From positions 1 to 40,628 of the forward strand of contig DASZYF010000118.1 of the NCBI GenBank assembly GCA_035545535.1: DNA of 40,628 nucleotides, given 5' to 3'. Every line of letters begins with the position of its first letter. Positions within the stretch are counted from its first letter, which is position 1. Positions 17,146-24,364 of this stretch are shown piece by piece. This DNA is from DASZYF01 sp035545535 (GTDB taxonomy: Bacteria > Actinomycetota > Actinomycetes > Mycobacteriales > CAJCIY01). Under the pieces are notes generated by a model. That model saw only the letters and a list, made by a program, of their open reading frames with translations. It did not search any database and was not told the DNA's origin. The translations under genes and the position numbers were made by a program.

Positions 17146-18162
17146 CTACTTCTCCGTCCGATCGGGCCCGCTCGCAGGCTCCCGGCGCCCAAGCACTTCG
17201 GGGTTGACGATCGTCTCGGGGCGTTCGCCCTTGAGCAGTGCGGCGATGCCGTCGACGACGATCTTGGTGTGGTTGGCCTCGGTGTTGTAGGTGGCGCCAC
17301 CGATGTGCGGGGTGAGCACGACGTTGGGCAGCTGGGCGAGCTCGCTGGCCGGGTCGAGGTACTCGTTCTTGAAGTGGTCGACGCCCGCGGCCGCGATGGG
17401 GCCGTCCTTGAGCGCGGCGACGAGGGCGTCGCCGTCGTGCAGGTCGGCCCGCGCGGCGTTGAGGAAGATGCTGCCCTCGCGCATGGCGGCGAACTGCTTC
17501 GCGCCGAACATGCCCTTGGTGTCCGGGGTCACCGGCGCGTGCAGCGAGACGACGTCGGACTCGGCGATGAGCGCGTCGAGGTCGGTGTGCGTCGCGTCCT
17601 TGGCGTACGGGTCATAGGTGATGACGTTCATGCCGAGCCCCTTGGCCCGCCAGGCGAGGGCGCGGCCGATGGCGCCGTAGCCGACGATGCCGAGCGTGCG
17701 GCCGTTGATCTCCCAAGCGCGGTAGCGCTGGTACGGGATGACCCCGTCCTTGTAGATCTCGCCGGCGCGGGCATCACGGTCCCCCTGGCACACGTGCCGG
17801 CTGGCGGCGAACATCAGCGCGATCGTGATCTCGGCGACGCCGTCGGCGTTGCGGCCCGGCGCCCGCAGCACGGGGATGCCCTTCGCCGTGGCCGCGGGGA
17901 CGTCCACGTTGGTCGGGTCGCCCCGGGTGCTCGCGACGACGATCAGCGGCTCCTCGAGGACGGGGCCCGCGACCTTGTCGATCTCGCTGATGAGGATCGT
18001 CGCGCCGTGCTCGCGCACGAGGGCGGCGAGGTCCTCCTCCTTGTGCATGCGCAGCGGGATGTGCTCGATGGACGGGTCGTAGTGGCAGTCCGCGAGCTCC
18101 TGGAGCTGGTCCCACGAGGGGCCGCGCATGGGGGCGAGGACGACGGCCTTCGGCTTGCTCAC
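17146..18162 (-). CDS. D-2-hydroxyacid dehydrogenase (phosphoglycerate dehydrogenase-like)
   Basis: 338 residues. The NAD loop is GYGAIG at residues 161-166 with D184 after the second strand (NAD preference), and the catalytic set is R238 (NAAR), E267 and H286 (TPHIGG). It oxidises a D-2-hydroxyacid or reduces a 2-oxoacid; the absence of an ACT domain argues against serine biosynthesis. The last residues, GRREPASGPDRTEK, come from a 31-base repeat also found at the start of the ABC exporter gene at 36106 and look like a tag added to the normal C-terminus. GTG start at 18162. First gene of a three-gene operon with its operator at 18183-18200, divergent from the FGGY kinase. Confidence 0.9.
   Translation of the reverse strand: MSKPKAVVLAPMRGPSWDQLQELADCHYDPSIEHIPLRMHKEEDLAALVREHGATILISEIDKVAGPVLEEPLIVVASTRGDPTNVDVPAATAKGIPVLRAPGRNADGVAEITIALMFAASRHVCQGDRDARAGEIYKDGVIPYQRYRAWEINGRTLGIVGYGAIGRALAWRAKGLGMNVITYDPYAKDATHTDLDALIAESDVVSLHAPVTPDTKGMFGAKQFAAMREGSIFLNAARADLHDGDALVAALKDGPIAAAGVDHFKNEYLDPASELAQLPNVVLTPHIGGATYNTEANHTKIVVDGIAALLKGERPETIVNPEVLGRREPASGPDRTEK
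17160..17190 (-). repeat. 31-base in-frame coding repeat, copy A (GRREPASGPD)
   Basis: The minus strand of 17160-17190 matches the plus strand of 36118-36148 at 30 of 31 positions (a 23-base identical run, one G/A difference, then 7 identical bases). In both places it is read in the same frame as GRREPASGPD, here at the extreme C-terminus of the 2-hydroxyacid dehydrogenase. Confidence 0.85.
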
Positions 18163-18182
18163 GAGCAGCCATACTTGCAGAA

Positions 18183-18200
18183 CCTGACGCGGGCGTCAGG
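18183..18200. promoter_or_regulatory. palindromic operator, site 3
   Basis: CCTGACGC-GG-GCGTCAGG, a perfect inverted repeat with 8-base arms, in the gap between the divergent dehydrogenase operon (start 18162) and FGGY kinase (start 18250). Core CTGACGCGGGCGTCAG at 18184-18199. Position suits joint repression of both transcripts. Confidence 0.82.
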
Positions 18201-18249
18201 GTCGTCCGGATCGTCCCGGCGGGCGATGTGACAGCGTTGGGAGGGGTTG

Positions 18250-19587
18250 GTGGCCGAGATCACCGTCGGGGTCGACATCGGCACCAGCTCGGTCAAGGCG
18301 GTCGCCGCCGACGCCGACGGCCGGGTCGTCTCCCGGGCGCGCATCCCGCACGCGATGCACGTGCCCGCCCCCGACCTGCTCGAGCACGACGCCGCCGTCG
18401 CATGGGTCGACGGCGTCCGGGCGGCGGTCGACGCGCTCGACGCCGCGGCCCGGCGCGACGCGCTGGCGATCGGCGTGAGCGCGATGGTCCCGTCGATGTG
18501 CGCCGTGGGCGCCGACGGTCGTCCCGTCACCCCGGGGCTGCTGTACGGCGATGCCCGCGGGCGCGCCGAGGGCGTCGACGCCGCCAACCCCGCGGGCAAC
18601 CGCGAGGCGATGACGTTCCTGTCGTGGTGCGCGGGCCAGGCCCCCGACGCCCGCGGCTACTGGCCCGCGCAGGCGGTCGCCTCGGTCGCCCTCGGCGGAC
18701 CACCCGTGATCGACACCTCCACCGCCGCCACCACCTGGCCGCTGTTCGACGGCACGGGCTGGGCCCCCGACCACCTCGCCGAGCTCGGCGTGCGCGACGA
18801 CCAGATGCCCGCGGTCATGCCCGCGGGAGAGCCGGCCGGCAAGGTCGGCGACCTCATGCTCATCGGCGGCGCCGTCGACGCGCTCGGCGAGCAGATCGTC
18901 ACCGACGTCGCGCAGCCCGGCGACGTGCTCGTCATGTGCGGCACGACGCTGATGGTCTGGATCATCACCGACCACTACGTCGCCGACGCCGCGCCGCTGT
19001 GGTGCATCCCCTGGCACGTCCCGGGCACGTTCGCGGTCGGCGGTCCCTCCAACGCCGGCGGGCTGTTCCTCGGGTGGGTGCAGCGCATGCTCGCGCCCGA
19101 GGCGGACGATGGCACCGTCGACCCCGCGCGGGTGCCGGTGTGGGCGCCCTACCCGCGCGGTGAGCGGGTGCCCTGGCACGACCACACCCGGCGGGCGTCG
19201 CTGCACGACGTCGACCTCACGATGGGCGCGCCCGCGGTGCGCCGCGCGGCGTTCGAGGCGGCCGGCTTCATGGTCGCCGACATCCTCGAGCGCTCGCAGC
19301 TGGCCATCCACCGGCTCGTCGCCAGCGGGGGCGGCACCCGCGTGCCCGGCTGGGTGCAGGCGATGGCCGACTGCACCGGGCGGCCCGTCGAGGTCTCGGC
19401 CGTGCAGGAGGGCGCCGCGCTCGGCATGGCGTTCCTCGGCCGGCTCGCGCTCGGCAAGGAGGGCTCGCTGCTCGACGCGCGCCGCTGGGCGAGCATCGAG
19501 AAGACGGTCGACCCCGACCCGGCCTGGACGTCGGCCTGCGCCGCGCGCCTCGAGCGGTTCCGCGAGGTCAGCGCGAACCCGTCCTGA
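18250..19587 (+). CDS. FGGY-family carbohydrate kinase
   Basis: 445 residues. The N-terminal ATP/phosphate motif is GVDIGTSSVKAV, the catalytic base aspartate is D210 in GGAVDALGEQ just before QPGDVLVMCGTT, and the C-terminal nucleotide-binding motif is ASGGGTRVPGWVQAMADCTGRPV. It is closest in layout to xylulokinase-like members, though somewhat short for the family. It should phosphorylate a sugar or polyol. GTG at 18250 is chosen over TTG at 18247 for its better distance from GGGAGGGG. Divergent from the aldolase operon and sharing its operator, so kinase, dehydrogenase and aldolase probably form one branch. Confidence 0.9.
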   Translation: MAEITVGVDIGTSSVKAVAADADGRVVSRARIPHAMHVPAPDLLEHDAAVAWVDGVRAAVDALDAAARRDALAIGVSAMVPSMCAVGADGRPVTPGLLYGDARGRAEGVDAANPAGNREAMTFLSWCAGQAPDARGYWPAQAVASVALGGPPVIDTSTAATTWPLFDGTGWAPDHLAELGVRDDQMPAVMPAGEPAGKVGDLMLIGGAVDALGEQIVTDVAQPGDVLVMCGTTLMVWIITDHYVADAAPLWCIPWHVPGTFAVGGPSNAGGLFLGWVQRMLAPEADDGTVDPARVPVWAPYPRGERVPWHDHTRRASLHDVDLTMGAPAVRRAAFEAAGFMVADILERSQLAIHRLVASGGGTRVPGWVQAMADCTGRPVEVSAVQEGAALGMAFLGRLALGKEGSLLDARRWASIEKTVDPDPAWTSACAARLERFREVSANPS

Positions 19588-19598
19588 ACCGATCAGGA
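19582..19598. terminator. short hairpin after the FGGY kinase
   Basis: TCCTGA (19582-19587, including the stop codon) and TCAGGA (19593-19598) pair around a 5-base loop. A weak candidate transcription end; there is no T-run. Confidence 0.3.
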
Positions 19599-19628
19599 TC
19601 GAAGAAGCGCCGCACGTGGGCGCGCGCC

Positions 19629-19634
19629 TAGCGT
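19629..19634 (+). promoter_or_regulatory. -10 element of a leaderless promoter (TAGCGT)
   Basis: TAGCGT ends exactly 7 bases before the ATG at 19642, the spacing expected when transcription starts at the first base of the start codon. No Shine-Dalgarno is present in the gap. Confidence 0.5.
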
Positions 19635-19641
19635 GGCCCCC

Positions 19642-20103
19642 ATGACTTACACCGTCGACTTCACCGACGTCTCGACCACGGGCCTCGAGTCCTCGCCCGT
19701 CGCGGACGCGCTGGCCGGCCTGCGCGCCAACGAGGCGCGGTACTTCAAGAACAAGTACGACCACACGTTCACCGTCGAGCCCGCGACCAAGGCGAGGAAG
19801 CTGGTCGCCTACGTGGACAAGGTGCTGCAGGAGCGCGACATCACGATCGCGTCGAAGCCCCTGGAAGCCACCCAGTTCGAGGTCGACGGCGTCCGGTGGA
19901 CCTACGTGTTCTACGAGAGCGGCCTGGCGATCAACGTGCTGTACACGCTCGAGGACTCCGGCAAGCGCGCCGTCGGCTTCAAGCTCTCCGACGGCATGGA
20001 GGTGCCCGAGGAGCTCGCGTCGAAGTTCAAGTTCGCCCGGCAGAAGTCGAAGCTCGCCGGCACCATCCGCGGCTCGTTCTTCGTCATCAAGGGCGAGTAC
20101 TAG
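19642..20103 (+). CDS. hypothetical protein, 153 aa
   Basis: A soluble protein with no recognised motif. It begins TYTVDFTDVSTTGLESSPVADALAGLRANEARYFKNKYDH, has a beta-rich middle (VDGVRWTYVFYESGLAINVLYTLEDSGKRAVGFKL) and a lysine-rich end (KFKFARQKSKLAGTIRGSFFVIKGEY). The ATG at 19642 is preferred over GTG at 19633 because TAGCGT lies 7 bases upstream of it. It converges with the methyltransferase gene, stops being three bases apart. Confidence 0.75.
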   Translation: MTYTVDFTDVSTTGLESSPVADALAGLRANEARYFKNKYDHTFTVEPATKARKLVAYVDKVLQERDITIASKPLEATQFEVDGVRWTYVFYESGLAINVLYTLEDSGKRAVGFKLSDGMEVPEELASKFKFARQKSKLAGTIRGSFFVIKGEY

Positions 20104-20106
20104 CGG

Positions 20107-21114
20107 TCAGGGACGGCGGGCGCGGACGCGCGTCGGCTTCGGTCCCTCGCGGTCGGTGACGACGACGTCGACGAACCCCGCGTCCGCGAGCTCGGCCGCC
20201 AGCTCGTCCGCACTGCGCTCCGGGACTCCCCAGGAACCGAGCACGATCCGGTGCAGTGCGTGCGTGCGGGCCTCCTCGCCGCGCGGGTCCGCGGCGATCA
20301 GCTCGTGCTTCGCCGGTAGCGGAGCCCACATGTGCGCGCCGCTGCGCAGGTTCGCCATCAACACGGCCAGCGCCGCCGGGCGGGTCGCCGCCGGGAAGAA
20401 GAACTGGCTCCAGAAGCCGAAGTCGCACGGCTCGTCCGCGCGGAACGTCGTCGCGTCGGCGCAGACCACCTCGAACCGATCGGCGACGCCCAGGTCCTCG
20501 GCCCGCTTGCGCGCCACCGCCGCGAGGTCTTCGGTGAGCTCGACGCCGATCGCGTGGAGCTTCGGCGCGGCCCGCAGGGTTGTCAGGATGCGACCGGCGA
20601 CGCCGCACCCGAGCTCGAGCAGCCGCCCACCGTCGAGCATCGGCGCGAGCGTCGGATCGTTCTCCATGTCGGCGCGGAACGCCGCGACGAGGGCATCGGA
20701 GTACGGGTTGGGCGAGATCGACCGCGCGTAGGCGACACGATCGGCGCTGGGCATGGTCCAGTAGGTGTCGGCTCCCCCGCGGATGAGCCGACCGTCGACA
20801 AGGCCGCCGGCGATCGCGACGCCCAGCGCCACGAACGCACCGTCGTCCGTCAACGCCCGCCAGGGCGCCGTCAGCCGGTACCCGCCTTCGCCCTCATCGA
20901 CGATGCCCCAGGCGAACAGCGCCGTGCACAACGTCGACGCGGTGTCGGCGTCGACCCCCACCTGCGCGGCCAGCTCCGCCACCGGCGACGGCTCACGCAG
21001 CGCTCCCAGCAGGCCCACGTCTTCGGCGCGGGCGACCAGCTGGAGCAGGTTGTTCGCCGCGATCAGCGGGGTCAAGGCCTCGTCGTATGCCTCGAAGAAC
21101 GATGGTTCTCCCAC
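20107..21114 (-). CDS. SAM-dependent methyltransferase with N-terminal dimerisation/winged-helix domain
   Basis: 335 residues. Residues 1-100 form the helical and winged-helix dimerisation domain seen in plant-type and polyketide O-methyltransferases (NLLQLVARAEDVGLLGALREPSPVAELAAQVGVDADTAS). The class I methyltransferase fold begins at LLELGCGVAGRILTTL (motif I), with GVELTED after the second strand and VVCADATTF before the fourth. A methyl acceptor cannot be assigned. GTG start at 21114 with TACGCT (21122-21127) 7 bases upstream and no Shine-Dalgarno, so probably leaderless. Confidence 0.85.
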   Translation of the reverse strand: MGEPSFFEAYDEALTPLIAANNLLQLVARAEDVGLLGALREPSPVAELAAQVGVDADTASTLCTALFAWGIVDEGEGGYRLTAPWRALTDDGAFVALGVAIAGGLVDGRLIRGGADTYWTMPSADRVAYARSISPNPYSDALVAAFRADMENDPTLAPMLDGGRLLELGCGVAGRILTTLRAAPKLHAIGVELTEDLAAVARKRAEDLGVADRFEVVCADATTFRADEPCDFGFWSQFFFPAATRPAALAVLMANLRSGAHMWAPLPAKHELIAADPRGEEARTHALHRIVLGSWGVPERSADELAAELADAGFVDVVVTDREGPKPTRVRARRP

Positions 21115-21121
21115 CGCCCGC

Positions 21122-21127
21122 AGCGTA
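21122..21127 (-). promoter_or_regulatory. -10 element of a leaderless promoter (TACGCT)
   Basis: On the minus strand TACGCT is followed by 7 bases and then the GTG start at 21114, the same geometry as at 19629, 24340 and 34642. Confidence 0.5.
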
Positions 21128-21168
21128 GGGGCCTCGTATCGCGCTACGAGCGGTGTGTCGGGAAGGCG

Positions 21169-21708
21169 TCAGGCGGGCGCGTACGCGAGGTGGACCACGC
21201 CGTTCGCGTACGTGTCGCTCGCGATGAGGGCGAGCTTGCCACCGTCCTTGCCGAACAGCCGTAGCCCCCCGCCGAGGACCACCGGGTAGGTGAACAGGTG
21301 CAGCTCGTCGACCAGCCCGTCGGCGAGCAGTGCGCGCACGAGGGTGACGCTGCCGCTGATGTAGATGCTGCCGGTCGCGGCGTCCTTGAGCTCCCGGATC
21401 GCACCGGGGTCGTAGGGCCCGAGCAGCGTCGAGCTGCGCCAGGTCAGGTCGGTGAGCGTCGAGCTGACGACGTGCTTGGGGGTGTCGTTGAAGAACGGCG
21501 CACCCGGGTCGTCCTCCGCCGTGCGGACCGACCAGGCGGGTTCGAACATCTCGTAGGTCTTCCGGCCGAGCAGGATGTCGCTGCTGGTGCCGACGATGCC
21601 GCCGATCGTCTCGCCCATCTTCGGGTCGAAGCCGAAGTCGGCGGTCCACGCCGGGTTCTCCACGACACCGTCGAGCGACATGAACTCGTGCACCTTGATC
21701 GCGCCCAT
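21169..21708 (-). CDS. RibD/dihydrofolate-reductase-like family protein
   Basis: 179 residues. The opening VHEFMSLDGVVENP and the later LLGRKTYEMF and IYISGSVTLVRALLADGLVDELHLFTYPVVLGGGLRLF are the hallmark strands of the RibD C-terminal/DHFR-like domain used by stand-alone proteins of the YyaP/YwjB group. It probably binds NADPH and reduces an unknown substrate. The ATG at 21708 has GAGGAGA 5-6 bases upstream. Stands alone; the gene on its left is on the same strand but has its own leaderless promoter. Confidence 0.88.
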   Translation of the reverse strand: MGAIKVHEFMSLDGVVENPAWTADFGFDPKMGETIGGIVGTSSDILLGRKTYEMFEPAWSVRTAEDDPGAPFFNDTPKHVVSSTLTDLTWRSSTLLGPYDPGAIRELKDAATGSIYISGSVTLVRALLADGLVDELHLFTYPVVLGGGLRLFGKDGGKLALIASDTYANGVVHLAYAPA

Positions 21709-21762
21709 CGGGTCTCCTCGGTCGGTGGCGGACGGTCGTTTCGTCCATGGTGACGCCGGGCG

Positions 21763-21788
21763 CGGCCCGGACTCATCGGTCCGGGCCG
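21763..21788. promoter_or_regulatory. GC-rich hairpin/palindrome between divergent genes
   Basis: CGGCCCGGAC (21763-21772) and GTCCGGGCCG (21779-21788) form a perfect 10-base stem with a 6-base loop. As it lies upstream of two divergent genes (starts 21708 and 21871) it is not a terminator; an operator or a leader hairpin is more likely. Two TGACGCC direct repeats flank it. Unrelated in sequence to the CTGAC operator family. Confidence 0.45.
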
Positions 21789-21870
21789 GCTGACGCCACA
21801 CCCGATCAACGCTCGGCAAAGACTTGCCGGGGCGGCTCTCCTCGCGCCCGCGGGCCGTCATCCTCGGCGC

Positions 21871-24051
21871 GTGGGGGGACGCCGGGTGCGCGCAGCACTG
21901 CTCGCCGCGACGCTCGTCTGCGCGGTCGGAGTGACCGCGCCCGCCGTCACGTCGGCGGCCCCGGCCGCCCGGCCCCACGCAGCGCTGGCGCTCACCCCTG
22001 GCAGCTCAGCGGCCAACCGGCTTGTCACCGCCCACCTCGGCGCCACGGTGCTGCCCGCCGGTCAGCGCGCGACGCGGATCGTCATCCACTGGGGCGACCG
22101 GTCGCCGGCAACGCTCGTCCACGCGCTGTCCGCGACACCATCGCACCGCTACGCCCGCGCCGGGACCTACGTCGTGCGGATGATGGTCACCTCCTCCACG
22201 GGGACCCGGTTCTCCACTCGCCGCCTCGAGCGGATCACCCTCCCGGCCCTCACCTGGAGCGGCGCGCAGCAGCTCACCGGCGGGCACGGCGAGGTGTACC
22301 GCGGGTCCTGCGCGTCCGCGAAGGCGTGCGTCGCCATCGACACGCGCGGCGAGGTGGCGCAGTACGACGGGCTGCACTGGTCGTCACCCGTGAGCACCGG
22401 ACGGCTCGTCGATCCGGTGTCGATCTCCTGCCCCAGCACCGGCCTGTGCGCGGTCGCGTCGAGCACCCAGGTCCTGTTCTTCGACGGCGCCGGATGGACG
22501 ACCGTCGTCACGGACCGGGACAGCGACCTGCAGTCGGTGTCGTGCGCCTCAACCGCCTACTGCGTCGCGGTCGACGGCGACGGATCGGCCTTCCCGATCG
22601 TGGACGGCAAGGTGCAGGAGAAGGTCCCGCTCAGCGGGACCGGGCCGGATCACGCGATCTCGTGCCCGTCGGCCGGTCAGTGCGTCATGGTCGATGACGC
22701 GGCCGCGTACACGCTCAAGGGCAACGCATGGGGGCCGCGCACGGTCATCGACCCCAACGACGCGGTGCGCTCCGTCTCGTGCGCAACCGCGAGCTTCTGC
22801 GTAGCGGTGGCGAGCGGGAGCACGGGCGGCTACGCGATGCGCTGGGACGGCGTGACGTGGAGCCCACCCACCCTGGTCGTCCGGAACGACAACGCCGGCG
22901 GCACGACGTTCGGCTCGACCTACCTCAGCTCCGTCGCCTGCCCGACGGTCGCGCTGTGCACCGCCGTCGGCACCTATGCGACGCCGACGCTCCTCACCGA
23001 TGTGGCCGCGACGTTCGACGGGGTGTCGTGGTCCAAGCCGGTCACGCTCACGACCACGGGCTTCGCGATGAGCGTGACGTGCGGCGCCGCGACCATGTGC
23101 GCCGCGTTCGACGGCCTCTACGGGAACGTCTTCACCTACAACGGCACACGCTGGTCCGACGCGATAGAGACTGTGCCGCCGGACACCGCCCGCTCGCTCT
23201 CCTGCCCGGTCGTCGGCTTCTGCGTGACGGTCACGCGCGACCACGAGGTCACGGTGATGCGCAACGGGCGCTGGGGCGAGAGCAAGCTCATCGGAAGCGG
23301 TTTCCCGATGACGGCCGCGGCGTGCACGTCGGCGACCGACTGCATCGGCATCGGCGGCACCGAGTACGTGCACTGGGACGGGACCGGCTGGTCGCCTCCG
23401 CGGCCGACGCCGTCCGCTCGCGACCTGGCACTGATCGCCTGCGGGAGCCCGACCTTCTGCATCGCCGCCGACCGGTTCGGCAACGCGCTCACGTTCGACG
23501 GGACGTCGTGGTCACTGCCGGCGCACGCCGACCTCGACCCGCCGCGCCCCGGCGCGGCGCAGCTGACGGCGTCGTTCGCCTCGCTGACCTGTCCGGGCCG
23601 CACCACCTGCTACGCCGTCTCGGACAGCGACGAAGGCACGCTGCTGCGCTTCCGCCCGGGAGGCTCTTCGGTGGATCGCCACGGCCTCCGCCTCGCCGCC
23701 TACACACCGATCGCGTGCGGCAGCGCGACGACGTGCGTCGCCGCCGGCCAGCTCTACGACGACGGGTCCGTCACCACCGGGATCCTCGCGCGCACCGGCA
23801 GCCGCCACGGCGACGGGACCTGGGTGGGCGCCGGCCCGACGTCCGACGTCGTGCTCGCCGACGCGTGCGCCGGCCCCACGTTCTGCACGTTCGTCGACAG
23901 CAGAGGACGTCTCGCCACCTACGACGGACGGACGGTCAGCGCGTTCACCCGGCCGCGCACCACCATCGGCCGGATCGTGCTGGTGTCGTGCGCGACGCCG
24001 ACGTGGTGCGTGGCCGACGACGGGCAGCGGGCGGTGCTGGGCAGGGCCTGA
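21871..24051 (+). CDS. secreted protein: PKD-like domain plus fourteen C-x5-C beta-propeller repeats
   Basis: 726 residues. A signal peptide (VRAALLAATLVCAVGVTAPAVTSAAPA) is followed by a PKD-like domain at about 40-125 (TRIVIHWGDRSPATLVHALS, SHRYARAGTYVVRMMV). From C147 to C713 there are fourteen copies of a roughly 43-residue unit built as S-C-x5-C-x-A-V-D, a G, then a YDGxxWS strand; every copy keeps the C-x5-C pair. Fourteen units fit two seven-bladed propellers, each blade probably closed by a disulphide, as expected for an exported protein. No anchor is seen. Function unknown; comparable repeat proteins in actinobacteria are uncharacterised. GTG start at 21871. Confidence 0.85.
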   Translation: MGGRRVRAALLAATLVCAVGVTAPAVTSAAPAARPHAALALTPGSSAANRLVTAHLGATVLPAGQRATRIVIHWGDRSPATLVHALSATPSHRYARAGTYVVRMMVTSSTGTRFSTRRLERITLPALTWSGAQQLTGGHGEVYRGSCASAKACVAIDTRGEVAQYDGLHWSSPVSTGRLVDPVSISCPSTGLCAVASSTQVLFFDGAGWTTVVTDRDSDLQSVSCASTAYCVAVDGDGSAFPIVDGKVQEKVPLSGTGPDHAISCPSAGQCVMVDDAAAYTLKGNAWGPRTVIDPNDAVRSVSCATASFCVAVASGSTGGYAMRWDGVTWSPPTLVVRNDNAGGTTFGSTYLSSVACPTVALCTAVGTYATPTLLTDVAATFDGVSWSKPVTLTTTGFAMSVTCGAATMCAAFDGLYGNVFTYNGTRWSDAIETVPPDTARSLSCPVVGFCVTVTRDHEVTVMRNGRWGESKLIGSGFPMTAAACTSATDCIGIGGTEYVHWDGTGWSPPRPTPSARDLALIACGSPTFCIAADRFGNALTFDGTSWSLPAHADLDPPRPGAAQLTASFASLTCPGRTTCYAVSDSDEGTLLRFRPGGSSVDRHGLRLAAYTPIACGSATTCVAAGQLYDDGSVTTGILARTGSRHGDGTWVGAGPTSDVVLADACAGPTFCTFVDSRGRLATYDGRTVSAFTRPRTTIGRIVLVSCATPTWCVADDGQRAVLGRA

Positions 24052-24063
24052 TCCGGTCAGGCC
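24045..24063. terminator. hairpin between convergent genes (secreted repeat protein and DUF2277)
   Basis: GGCCTGA (24045-24051) and TCAGGCC (24057-24063) pair around a 5-base loop; the stop codons of both converging genes lie in the stem. Likely bidirectional terminator without a T-tract. Confidence 0.5.
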
Positions 24064-24332
24064 GGGCGGGCGAACCTCGCCGCGCTGCGGGCCTTCGCCT
24101 TGGCGGCCTCTTCCTCGCGGTTGCGCTTCGGGCCGGTGAGCACGAGGTCCTCGAGCAGGTGCATCGAGATGTGGGTGATCTCCGCGACCGCCTGCTCGAA
24201 CAGCTCCTGGTTCGCCTTCGACGGCTTCGCGCTCCCGCTGATCTTCCGCACGAACTGCAGCGCGGCGTCGTGCACCTCCTGCTCGGTGGCGGGCGGTTCG
24301 AAGTTCGCGAGCGTCTTGATGTTGCGGCACAT
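24057..24332 (-). CDS. DUF2277 family protein
   Basis: 91 residues beginning MCRNIKTLANFEPPATEQEV, the nearly invariant opening of DUF2277, followed by AALQFVRKISGSAKPSKANQELFEQAVAEI and a charged C-terminus. The family is widespread in actinobacteria and other soil bacteria; its role is unknown. The ATG at 24332 has TAGCCT (24340-24345) 7 bases upstream, so it is probably leaderless, and it sits only 32 bases from the acyl-CoA dehydrogenase stop. Confidence 0.92.
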   Translation of the reverse strand: MCRNIKTLANFEPPATEQEVHDAALQFVRKISGSAKPSKANQELFEQAVAEITHISMHLLEDLVLTGPKRNREEEAAKAKARSAARFARPA

Positions 24333-24339
24333 GCGACCG

Positions 24340-24345
24340 AGGCTA
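24340..24345 (-). promoter_or_regulatory. -10 element of a leaderless promoter (TAGCCT)
   Basis: On the minus strand TAGCCT is followed by 7 bases and the ATG of the DUF2277 gene at 24332. It lies in the short gap behind the acyl-CoA dehydrogenase stop, giving the small gene its own promoter. Confidence 0.5.
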
Positions 24346-24364
24346 CGTCGGCCCCGTCCGCCTG

